Assembly: GCA_001692895.1 (NCBI GenBank)
Contig: KV748194.1
Coordinates: 1,546,746 to 1,610,745, forward strand
DNA from: Cenococcum geophilum 1.58
Lineage: Eukaryota; Ascomycota; Dothideomycetes; Gloniales; Gloniaceae
DNA length: 64,000 bases
Reading direction: 5' to 3'
Position numbers and translations under genes: made by a program. Positions within the stretch are counted from its first letter, which is position 1; each line of letters starts with the position of its first letter. This document shows positions 54,881 through 64,000 of the stretch, piece by piece. The notes beneath the pieces were generated by a model. That model was not told the origin of the DNA and made no database searches. It saw only the letters and a program-made list of their open reading frames with translations.

Positions 54881-55199
54881 GTTGCTTAAGGGGTGTGCAT
54901 AGGGTGTTGCTTTGGGGGGTATCCTGCCAGGAACCTAACAGGACGACCAGGAAATACTAGTTTCCTATTAGGAGCCTATTAGGACGATTAGGAAATACTA
55001 GTTTCCTACTAAAAGCCTAATAGAAGGATTAGGAAAACCAAAGATCCTACTAGGAGCCTATTAGGACGATTAGAATAATTAGGAAAATTAAAATCCTGCT
55101 AGGAGCCTGTTAGGAGCCTATTAGGACGATTAAAACCTCTAGGAAAATTAAAATCCTGCTAGGAGGCCTTTAGGATCTTAGCACCCCAATAAAATGCTA

Positions 55200-56933
55200 A
55201 TAATCTTTCCTATTTATTAGTTTAGTATAGCGTCCAATATTCCTAGCTTTCCTTTATAGCTATATAGGGCTTAAGTCCTCTATAGTTAACTTAGCTAGGT
55301 TACTACTAGCTTCCTAGGTCTTTAGTAAAGGTAGCGTAATATAGTTAGTCTAGGGGCGGTATAGTATACGGATCCGTTATAGGTTAAGCTATATATCTTT
55401 CTTAAAGGCCTTACCTCTATGCATAGCATTTACTTAGTAAATAGTATTAATCTAGGACTATATAAGGTTTTCAATTATAATGCTAATTTCTTTTATAAAA
55501 AATGGGATTAGGGGTAGGGTTTTGGGCTAGATAAGCCGCCTACTTTATATATTAAGCTATAAGCCTAAATAAGCTAGCCATTTTCTTTTTAAGATTATAT
55601 TATAACTTCTTAGGTCCGTAATAAGAAAGGGGATATTATACTACCTTTATCTATTAACACGGAGGTAAATTTATAAGATAGTTATAACAAGTGGCCCTAT
55701 TTATCCATTATGCCTATAAATAGGAATTGGTTTAGGCAGTTCTTTAATAAATACGGTTAAAAAGTTAGCTAGCTTTATAGCATACTAAATATCTATTAAG
55801 GTAAAGGTATTTGCTCTAGAGTTAGCTAAAGTAGAGGTTAAAACTTAATATTTATTATAAAATAAAGTATAAGGAACAGTACAGCTTCTTTTACTAATTA
55901 GCCAACCTAGATTAATATATAATATATTAATCCCTTTTAACCCTAGAGAGAAGTCTTCCTTTAAGGTTTCTCTTTTTCTAACTTTACGCTATCCTCCTAG
56001 ATTAATAAAACCTTATCCGTTTTTTTGTTTATTAGGTAGTCCTTTATATAGTAGCCTTTCTAACTATATAAGAAGTAAGCTCCTTAATCACTAAAGGCTT
56101 ATCTTTAGGGGTCGCTATATATAGGCTAAGTATACGCCGGACCTATAGCAGAACTGGCCGTATAGCTAGCTACTAAATTAATAGCGGGCTATACAGCTAG
56201 TGCTATAGAAGTTACTAATCGTGCTAGGGCACTATAGGCCGTTCTTATAATAGTCTAGTTTAGAGAGTTTTAGACTTTATACTGTTTAGCTCGTGCCTTA
56301 ATTTAATAAAGGCCTTAGTTAATAGCCAAGCACTAGTCTATAAGTTCCTTTAGCGTCTATATAGTAGTAAAAACCGGTAGTACGGCTTACTGTAGGTCTA
56401 GAGTAAGCTTATTAAATAGGTCTAGTATTAGATCTTTCTAGGGAATTTAAGCTTAGCCGGCTAGGTATAGAAAGCGGGTCTAAAAGACTAAAAAGGTCTC
56501 TATTATTTTTATATTTAGGCTTTTATAATTAAGGCGGGTATTTTATACCTTAAAGGGGTCCTTATAGATAGAAGATAGGTAGTTAATTATCTCTTCTCTA
56601 GAGAGGAAGAGATCTATTAAGTCCTATACGTATTACAGACGTAGGTATATCTATATATCTCTATTAGTGCGGCTAAAAACATAGGCTATTTTAGCTCTAG
56701 TAGTAGGGAAGTAATCTATATTAACTTTAAGCTTATCCTATAATTAAAGCTTCTAATTATTAAATATAGGATTAGTTTTATTAATAAGTAATAAGGGGTC
56801 CGCAATCTTTATAAACTATAATAATATTAATACTATACGCTAGGCTAGAGCCTTAAGGACTATAGTAAATCTCTAGGTATTTAATAACTCCTTACTAGGT
56901 ATAGGGGGTTCTTTAGCTTTAAGTAGCTCTTAA
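55200..56933 (-). pseudogene. Gypsy-B protease and gag fragment
   Basis: Minus strand. Protease is suggested by FTSVLIDKGSIISPFLLR near 55640-55690 (relatives: IDTGSEVNLIS). Upstream, at about 56130-56160, FCYRSGV looks like part of a zinc knuckle. The rest, to 56933, is low-identity gag text with many stops. Gypsy-C interrupts the gene at 56934-56938 (AGTCG) and it continues at 63836. Confidence 0.65.
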
Positions 56934-56938
56934 AGTCG

Positions 56939-57125
56939 TGTTATAGTACTGTAATAAAGTAGACTAAATAACTACGTTGTGGTATAAAGAGGAGAAGAAG
57001 GTAGAAAGGGGGTATTATATGTAAGTAGCAGTGCCGGCCGCTGAGGCACTAGTAGTGGGCTAGCTAATAGTAGGAAACAGTACAAGATAGTATAAAACAG
57101 TATACGTTAGGTCAGTGCCGTAACA
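56939..57125 (-). repeat. Gypsy-C 3' LTR
   Basis: 187 bp, TGTTATAGTACTGTAAT to GTGCCGTAACA. It includes the imperfect palindrome GTGCCGGCCGCTGAGGCAC at about 57031-57049. Confidence 0.9.
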
Positions 57126-57480
57126 GTACTCCTCTCCCCTAGATAGTTTAGTCCCTAAACTAAATAAATAACTCCAAAATAGGCAGTATACGGGGTCGCC
57201 TGTTTTTTACCATAAAGATATTAATTCTGCTTACTACCCTTAACCAAGCTAATGGCGATTTTCTATGCCGGGTATAGAAAATCCTAATTAGTTAGTTTAG
57301 TAAGTAAGGTCGGTAGAACTCTATACCGCCACCTAAATTAATCCGCGTGGCGTTTCTTGGCAAGAATCTAGCTAATTAAACAACTTTAACCGCTGGTTAA
57401 AGTTCTATAACATCTTAACTACCACAAATTTTAATATGGTGGTTGGCTACGACCTTAGCGTGGCTTTTCCTTATCTTGTA
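57126..57480 (-). other. Gypsy-C 3' untranslated region with two palindromes
   Basis: Contains the 86-bp segment 57239-57324 (flanks ACTACC at 57233-57238 and ACCGCC at 57325-57330) with palindrome copy e at 57257-57283, and a 23-bp palindrome at 57382-57404 shared with Gypsy-A. A purine-rich tract is not obvious next to the LTR; on the minus strand GGGGAGAGGAG lies just inside it (about 57130-57140). Confidence 0.7.
57257..57283. repeat. 27-bp palindrome, copy e
   Basis: Arms GATTTTCTATGC and GTATAGAAAATC with centre CGG; the most diverged copy, but the arms change together and stay nearly complementary. Confidence 0.82.
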
Positions 57481-57489
57481 CCTAGTCTA

Positions 57490-60400
57490 GGGGTCCTAGC
57501 TTCTTAGGGCATTGCTTACAGAAGCGCTATATAGCTTATTCGTAACCCTTTAGGTCTTCTTTCGGCTGCGAGGTTGTATTCTTATAATATTTCCATTTAA
57601 TCTTATAAGTTAGGCCTTGGGGGTCTTCGTTGTATATATTAAGGATTTTCTTAAACTCCTATTTGTCTTTTATATTACCGTTATTATCTCTTTCTACTAC
57701 TTGTCCTTGTATATTACAGCGCTCTATAGTATTAATACTTACTTAGCTAGGGATCTTTTCCGCAGCCTAGAGGCGGACCTTAGATATATAAAAGGATTTA
57801 TTTACTTAGATATAGTCCGGGAGGTCTACTATAACCACCCCTTAGTATACTATAAGTACGGGGTATAGGCCGTCCTATTTATCGTCCTATTTCTTTTTAG
57901 GTCTATTTATTATTATATTTTTTAAGCTAACTATAACCATATCGCCTTTATAGAATAACGCGGTCTTATCTCTATAGGTATTAGTATTGTTTTTATAGCA
58001 TTACTATAAAATCCAGGCTAGGGCCTTAAGCTATATTAATATCCACTTAAAGCGGTTGGCTATAGAGTCTGCGTGGAAGAACTCCTTCTTTACTTATGCT
58101 AATAGTATTAGTAGGTAGGGGCCAGCAGGCTTAATTCTAAGGCGAAGGTTAAAGCTATAGTTTGCAAAAAACGGGGAGATACCTGTGCTTTCGTTAATTT
58201 GGTTATTTATAGCAAACTTAGTAAGTAGTAGGTAGTTAACCTAGTTATTTTATATAAAGCTAACAAAAGCACGGAGGCACTTATTTACAGCAGCGTTAAT
58301 AATTTTAGTTTGGCCGTCCGTTTTTGGGTACTAGGCTAAGCTTAAGGTTAGGGTTATCTTAAGGCGTTTACTTAGTTATTGCTAGAAGTCGCTAATAAAT
58401 TATATGCTGTAATTAGAGATAATTATACTTAGTACACCGTAGAGCTTATACGCGTTATTAATAAAGCCGTTAACTAGTTCCTTTATTAAGAGTCCTATTA
58501 CTAGAACAAGGTATCGCATTTTAGTTAGGCGGTCTACAATAATAAGGATATATTTGTATACCTTACCGTAGCGTTAGTATACCGGTAGCGTTATAATATA
58601 GTTAATCGAAATATTGGTCTATAGGTAAGTAGGTAGTTCTAATAGCTTTAAGAAACTAGGCGGGGTAAAATAGGGGGTTTTAGTACGAATGTATAGGGCA
58701 TAGTCTTTAACAAAGGTAGCTATAAATTAGGAGATTTCTGGCTACCAGTATATTCGGTTTAAGAGGTTAAGGGTTTTAACTTAGCTAGGGTAACTAGCGG
58801 GGCCGCTGCTATAAGAGTAATAAATAACTTTTAGGTAGAGGTCTAGGGCGTTAAGGACGAAGAGATGTTAGCGGAAGTAGATCTGTTCGTTAACAATACT
58901 ATATTCTAACTTATTGTAATAGAGTAATTTCCTAATCTTCTTTAGCTACTAGCGAGCTTTTTGATTACGTATGGCCGCTACTATATTTCTTATAAGTTTA
59001 TTCTCCTGGTATCTTAACCAGATTAACTCGTTTAGTGACTTTTTAGCTATTTTAGGGTCTAGAGCGGCTATAAACTCCGCGTTGTTAAAGTTATAGGATT
59101 TATATAGTAATTCTTCTAAGATTATAGGGTTAACTTTTTAGGGCGGTATAACGACTTAGGCTCGGTAGCGGAGGCGTTTATTATTAGTGTCCTTAGGCCT
59201 TATTCTTAGTAGCTAGCTTAGGGTGTTAGGAAGCGTGGCTTTACTATTAGGTCTATATATAATTATAAAGTTAAACTATAAAAGGAACTCTGCCCACTAG
59301 ACTTGGCGCTAATTTAGCTATTTAGTAGTTATAAACGTCTATAGGTTTTTATAGTTAGTAATAATTTTAAACGGCTCCTTAGTCCCTTATAGCTTAAGAA
59401 GCTATTTCTCTAGAGCCTTAATAATAGCTAAGAGTTCTTTATTATAGATCTTGTAGTTATACTCTGGCGTAAAGTGCTTTACGGAGAAGAATGCAACCGG
59501 TTTTAATTTACTGTTGTTATTATACTAGGAAAGGACTTCGCTAGAAGCCTAATTTAATACGTTTATTTCTACCACTGTTTTCTTTATATGGTTATAGTAT
59601 GCTAGTACTAGTGCTGAGGTAAAGGCTCCCTTAAGGGCCTTGAACGATTTGGCTTATTCTGGTCCCTATAGCTATTTAATGTCCTTCTTTAGGAGTTTTA
59701 TTATAGGTATAGCAACGGCAAAGTAGTTTTAGATAAATTGTTAGTAGAAGTTCGCGAAGCTAAGAAATTGTTATAGTTCTTTAATTAATATTGGGTCCTT
59801 TTATTCCTATAAGGCCTATACCTTTTTAGGGTCCATAGTTATGCTATTAGTTAAGATAATTAAGCTAAGGTATTTTGTTTTAGTAGAGTAGAACTTAGAC
59901 TTATTAATATTAATTTAAAGTCTAGTATTACCGAGTCTTTAGATAACTTTATTTATATACTTAGTATGCTTAGTACGTGTTTTAGAAAAGATAAGGATGT
60001 TATTAAGGTAGGTAGTGCAGTAGTCGTTAAGGGCGTTATATAAAATAGAATTAATATGGTTTTAAAACGTGGTGGGTGCGTTATAGAGGCTAAATAGTAT
60101 AACTAGTATTTTATAGAGTCCGAACCGGGTAATAAATACTATAAGCTACTTATAGCCCTTTATAATCTAAATCCGGTTAAACGTAGCAATTATATTAAGT
60201 TTAGTAAAGTACTTAGTACTATAAAGTGCGTTAAGTGTCTTGTAGATTAGTGGCAATAGTAACTATATTTAGGCCTTAGTAGTTATAGTAGATTTATACA
60301 CCACTACTAGGCTTAGTAGTGAGGAGAAGTAATACGGTAGCTAGTGAGGTTAATTTGCGGATAAAACCCTTATCTAGCATTTTATTAATCCATTTCTTTA

Positions 60401-62000
60401 CATACCTAAGTTTAGTAGGTAAGAGTAGTCTGTTTTTATAGTATAGGGCCTAGTTTCTGGGGATAATCTCAATTTTATAGTCTTATGGTTAGTAAGGGGG
60501 TAGCTTATCTACATTTTTAGGGAGGAAGTGCTTAATATATTTATAAAACTCCTTTAGTAGGTATTATAGAATATCTTTACGAGTTAATCCTGGTTTACCT
60601 TTTAGAAATTTTTTAATATTAGTATTAACTATCTTCTGGCGTAGAAGCTTGGGCTTAGTTTTTAAATTTATCTTAAGAAAGTTGTAGAAATAGGGGGGTA
60701 GCACTTTACGAGCTTTTTCTATCGTATAGTTGCCTTCTACTAGCTAGCGGAAAGACCTTTCTAATAGGTTTGGTACTTCTATTAGGCCTATAGGCAGCCT
60801 CTTAAGTAGTTATTAGTGCTCTTCTTATTTAACTAGTTCTACTAGCTCCGCTATATAGATTTTTATCACTATTACGTCTTTTTATTTATAGAACTGGGTA
60901 AAATTAATGGTATAAGCGTATCTAATATTGTCCAGGTTAGGGCATGTCTAGTTCTTTAGTACTACGGCTAGGCTAACACAACTTAGTTGGCCTAGGGGGG
61001 CGGAAATAAGGCGGCGGCCTTGCACGGTACGCGTAGGAGATAGGTGTAAGGTTGGGCGTTATAGTGGCGCAGTTTTTATTATCCGAGTCTTAATAGTTTT
61101 ATAGCCAGTCTTTGCTATAACGCGAGCTATAGTGCGCGTATATGGTATATGGCTTAGTTCTAGGTATTAGGCTAGGCGGCTAGGGTTTAAATAGTGTCTG
61201 GGTTAGGGTTAGATTCTTAGTAGTAGCGGTATAAAGCGGACCTTCTTCCTTAGTCTTAGCAGGGCTGGCTAGCCTATTATTTTAGTCTTAAGTACTAGGG
61301 TAGTCCAGTCTTCTACTATCTTATTACTTTATAGCTATATAGGCTCCCCTTTATTAGGAACGTCTTTTACTATTAGGGCTTTATATATAGTCCTAGGCAC
61401 TAGGCTTAGTAGTGCTAAGTATCTATATAGGGCGTCCCTACTACCGTTAGTTATCCCCTACGGGAGGTAGTACCTAGAGTAGTAGTCTAAGTTAAAGCGG
61501 ATCTTAAGCTTCCTAAAGCTAGGGTGGGGCTTATGCTTCTAAAGCTAAGGTATACCTAAGATAATTAGAGTAGTAGGTAAGAGTTTAGTAATAAAAAAGA
61601 GCATGGCTTCAGTATAGAGGCCAATTAACATTTAGGTAGTGAAGTAGTCCGTAATAAGCGAAGTTAGGATGCTATTTACGAGGCGTAGTGGCCTAGGTGC
61701 TAATAGCTTCTTAGTTATAATATTATACTTTCTTATAATAGACTCTGCGTTAGTAAATACCATTATAGTACTACCGGAGTCTACTAGGCTTACTATATTA
61801 ATATAAACTTGGGGGTATAGGTTATATAATAAGGAGAGTTGGGTTTAAATAAGGATTAATTTCTTATTACTATTTGCTAATTTAAGATTAAGTGGCAGCT
61901 TACTAATAAAAAGGACTAATTAATTTAGTAATAGGAACCTAATCTTCTTGTCTTCCTCCTTATATAGTTTAGACCCTTAAACGTAACTTAGTTTAAGGGT
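57490..62000 (-). pseudogene. pol: Gypsy-C pol remnant with chromodomain
   Basis: Minus strand, from high to low. Protease: NLVDSGSTIMVFTNAES (about 61730-61790) and later FFITKLLPTTLIILGIP. RT at about 59700-60800. RNase H ends near 59290 (FITTK*LN*RQV*WAEFLL). Integrase (about 58200-59000) keeps ILIIVDRLTKMRYLVLV, YKLYGVLSIIISNYSIQF and AQYPKTDGQTKIINA. A chromodomain lies at about 57530-57670 (EFKKILNIYN, then TYKIKWKYYKNTTSQPKEDL). Many segments remain long and in frame between stops. A + strand open frame at 57617-57868 overlaps and is not a gene. Confidence 0.9.
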
Positions 62001-62149
62001 TTGCCTTTTAACGACTAAGGTATAGAGCTATTTTAGCGGGGCGGTCTAGTGTCCGTTTAGCTAGCGGTATTAGTATTAGTTTTAGTTAGGGTATAGAAAG
62101 ACAATACCTCGCTAACGACGTAGCCGTGTTTGTATTTGCTAGCGCGGAG

Positions 62150-63645
62150 TCGCTAATACTAGGCGTTATTAATAGGGTAGGCTCCTATATAGGGTATTGT
62201 TTGGAGTAACTAAGCCGTAAGGTTAAAGGGGGGGGTCGTCCGCCGCGGCTATAATAGGCTCCGCGGTCGCCGCGTCTATAATGGACTTTATAGTCGCCGC
62301 GTCCGCGGTTATTAGTTCGCGTTATTTAATAGGGTGGCATTAGGACTAGGTTTACTGTCTTAGCGGGGTTATAGGCGTCCTTTTAGTGGCCAGGTAGGCC
62401 ATAGGCAAGGTATAGTCTATTATTAATATAGCGCTTACGCTCCATGTCTAAGATTTTTCTAAGGTCTATAGGTTCTCTAGTTACTGCTAGGGTTGGGGTT
62501 AATATAGGGGTAGGGGCTTAAGCAGGTAGGTGGTGGTTAGCGTTCTTCTTAAGGTTGGCTTAGTGTGTATAGTTCGCGAGGTTCTTAGTAAATATATCCA
62601 TTTGCTTACTCTAACCTATATAGTTGCTGTCGTTAATTTTATAGGTAAGTCTAAGTACTAGCTCTTCTATCTTCGGAGAGATAAACTTCTAAAGTAGGTC
62701 TACTTTCTATTTATCTATCTTCTTAGCGCGGACCATTAGCTTATTAAGCTCTCCCTTTTAGGACTAGTAATTACGCTTGCCCTAGGGGAAATAGTTAAGC
62801 TTGTTTTTTACGACCTAGGTTATATTAAGGACCTTATAGTAAGCAGTAAGGTCTTTAAGTATATCTTCCTTAGCGGGCCATTTCCATATAAATATGTTGT
62901 TTAGGTTCTTATATATAAGCTCTAGGCTCTACTTAATAAACTTATAGGCCTTATCCTCTAGTATATTTAAGATATAAAGGATCTAGGACTAAAATATATT
63001 AAAGTGGTCCCAGTTGCGGTCGAAGACTCCCTTAATCTTAATATGCTAGGTCTTAAAATTAGCTTATTATTCTAGCGGGTGCCTTTTCCGCTAAATATTG
63101 GCGGGTCTTTAGACCTCCGGTTTTTTTGCTAGGTTACTACCGTTATTATAGGGGTTAATTATTTTAGAACGGTAATAGTCTCTACCTAAGAGTTAATAGT
63201 TCCTATCTAGGAAGCAATAAGGGCACTAAGGTTTTCGTTAGCTTTCTTATTGGCGGTGTTTATATTATATATACACTATAGTCCTACTTTAATGTTATTA
63301 AGGAACTTGTTAGTATAGTTAATAAGGGTAAGGTAAGCTTTACTAGGCTTAAAGGTCTTAGGGTATAGTAGGGAGCGGTAGATTATCTACGCGATATTAG
63401 GGTATGTTTATATAAAGAGGTCTATAAAAACGTCGCGGGGGTTCTAGGTTTTGGCCATTTTGGCGTCATTAGTATCGCCTATCTAGGCGCTAGGTAAAAA
63501 CTAAGGATCGTTTTAAAACTGTACTAGGGACGTATTAGTTTTAGCAGAGGCGCGTATAGGTCGCGATTGCTCTAAGGCGGAGGTTAATTAGCTAGGGTAT
63601 AGGGAATTAGTAATTGCGATAGGGCGCAAATTAAAGATACCATAA
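62150..63645 (-). pseudogene. gag: Gypsy-C gag remnant
   Basis: Minus strand downstream of the 5' LTR. The clearest part is at about 62360-62450: DMERKRYINNRLYLTYGLPGH*KDAYNPAKTV read in pieces, a zinc knuckle CX2CX4HX4C in which three Cys are now Tyr. Downstream is a Gly/Arg-rich stretch (RRGDRGAYYSRGGRPPP). The capsid part reads FL*TSL*TYPNIA and KAYLTLIN. Confidence 0.78.
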
Positions 63646-63647
63646 AC

Positions 63648-63830
63648 TGTTATAGTGCTGTAATAAAGTAAACTAAATACGTTATAGTATAAAGAGGAGA
63701 AGAAGGTAGAAAGGGGGTATTATATATAAGTAGTAGTGCCGGCCGCTAAGGCACTAGTAGTAGGCTAGCCAATAGTAGGAAATAGTATAAGATAGTATAA
63801 AACAGTATGCGTTAGGTTAGTGCCGTAATG
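63648..63830 (-). repeat. Gypsy-C 5' LTR
   Basis: 183 bp, TGTTATAGTGCTGTAAT to GTGCCGTAATG, collinear with 56939-57125 apart from a few missing bases. Followed by AGTTG. Confidence 0.88.
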
Positions 63831-63835
63831 AGTTG

Positions 63836-64000
63836 TTTAATTTTAGTATTAGCTGCTATAAGCTCTACCTAGGAGTTTAAGTAAGTTGCTATTTTACTAT
63901 TAAAGGTATTTAAGGGTCCTGCGGCTGCTTTACCGGCTGCTATATTTCTTAGTATAGTAGTATAGTTATTAGGGTAACTTTTAGTAAGATTCTATAGGGG
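63836..64000 (-). pseudogene. Gypsy-B gag fragment, running off the right edge
   Basis: Minus-strand text SYPNNYTTILRNIAAGKAAAG and KIATYLNS continues the gag interrupted by Gypsy-C. The 5' LTR of Gypsy-B must lie beyond position 64000. Confidence 0.55.

Larger units (their letters stand above)
53065..55190. repeat. Minisatellite-rich island inserted in Gypsy-B
   Basis: About 2.1 kb, richer in G+C and in CpA/TpG than its surroundings and built almost wholly of tandem repeats. There are five parts: 9-bp GGACCATTA-like units (53180-53250); CCTACCTGTCTGTG-like units (53370-53610) and (CTAC)n (about 53968-54012); a segment of roughly 410 bp present twice (about 53622-54030 and 54035-54440), each ending in a 20-bp minisatellite; a 12-bp minisatellite (54560-54880); and AGGAGCCTATTAGGACGATT-like repeats (54920-55170). 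I found no terminal repeats or clear duplication, so how it arrived is unknown. Short open frames here (53061, 53405, 53542, 54577 and others) follow from repeat periods divisible by three and are not called as genes. Confidence 0.75.
56939..63830 (-). mobile_element. Gypsy-C: complete chromovirus, decayed
   Basis: 6892 bp. LTRs are 56939-57125 (3', 187 bp) and 63648-63830 (5', 183 bp). Flanking duplication AGTCG (56934-56938) and AGTTG (63831-63835), different by one C-to-T change. Minus-strand order is gag, protease, RT, RNase H, integrase, chromodomain. It is inserted in the gag region of Gypsy-B. The final CA of the 5' LTR reads TG. Confidence 0.9.

Noticed and set aside
57617-57868. 83-aa + strand membrane-like protein
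   Set aside because: It lies antisense over the Gypsy-C integrase C-terminus and chromodomain region; the hydrophobic look reflects AT-rich composition.
1-64000. tRNA, rRNA or telomere repeats
   Set aside because: I looked for long conserved rRNA motifs, cloverleaf-like sequences with GTTCRA boxes and TTAGGG arrays, and saw none that I could support.

Overview
The window looks like a block of transposon-rich heterochromatin from a filamentous ascomycete (Pezizomycotina). I see no host gene. Nearly all of it is LTR retrotransposons, two LINE pieces and one DNA transposon, nested inside one another. Almost every reading frame is broken by TAA/TAG codons. CpA and TpG look strongly depleted and TpA enriched, while CpG-rich motifs such as ACGCGT survive. 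That is the pattern left by repeat-induced point mutation (RIP). The species cannot be named from the sequence. Element names used here (Gypsy-A to -E, Copia-A and -B) are local labels.

Left block (1-24047). An old chromovirus-like Gypsy-A copy (A1, + strand) runs in from beyond the left edge and ends at its 3' LTR (23704-24047). It is split by three insertions: Gypsy-E (1088-9110, TSD CCTTT), which carries a 5'-truncated LINE (8191-8530, 14-bp TSD) and an antisense reading frame; a 5'-truncated Tad1-like LINE (9992-12737, minus, 15-bp TSD); and Copia-A (13012-23248, minus, TSD AAAAC). Copia-A itself holds a small gag-bearing LTR element (17774-20096, TSD GTTGC) and, in its 5' LTR, an intact Tc1/mariner-like transposon (21591-23013) with the only undamaged gene in the window (407 aa).

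Middle and right block (about 25900-64000). Gypsy-B (minus) spans this region and runs off the right edge. It is interrupted by Copia-B (28086-50260, TSD ATAAT), by a 1.35-kb non-autonomous LTR element (51185-52532), by a 2.1-kb minisatellite-rich island (about 53065-55190) and by Gypsy-C (56939-63830, minus). Copia-B contains Gypsy-D (33017-43591, TSD AGTAT) in its reverse transcriptase/RNase H region and a complete second Gypsy-A copy (A2, 44239-50204) in its 3' LTR.

How the parts relate. The small LTR elements appear to depend on larger relatives: 17774-20096 shares LTRs and gag with Copia-B, and 51185-52532 shares LTR termini with Gypsy-C. The observations most worth following are a 966-codon accessory frame in Gypsy-D, indel-free but full of stops; a 253-codon antisense frame in Gypsy-E; a dispersed ~86-bp segment with a 27-bp palindrome found in five elements; and the Tc1-like element, whose flanking duplication is CCAGG rather than TA. 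Domain limits inside the decayed elements are approximate because they come from hand translation; LTR and TSD coordinates were read base by base.
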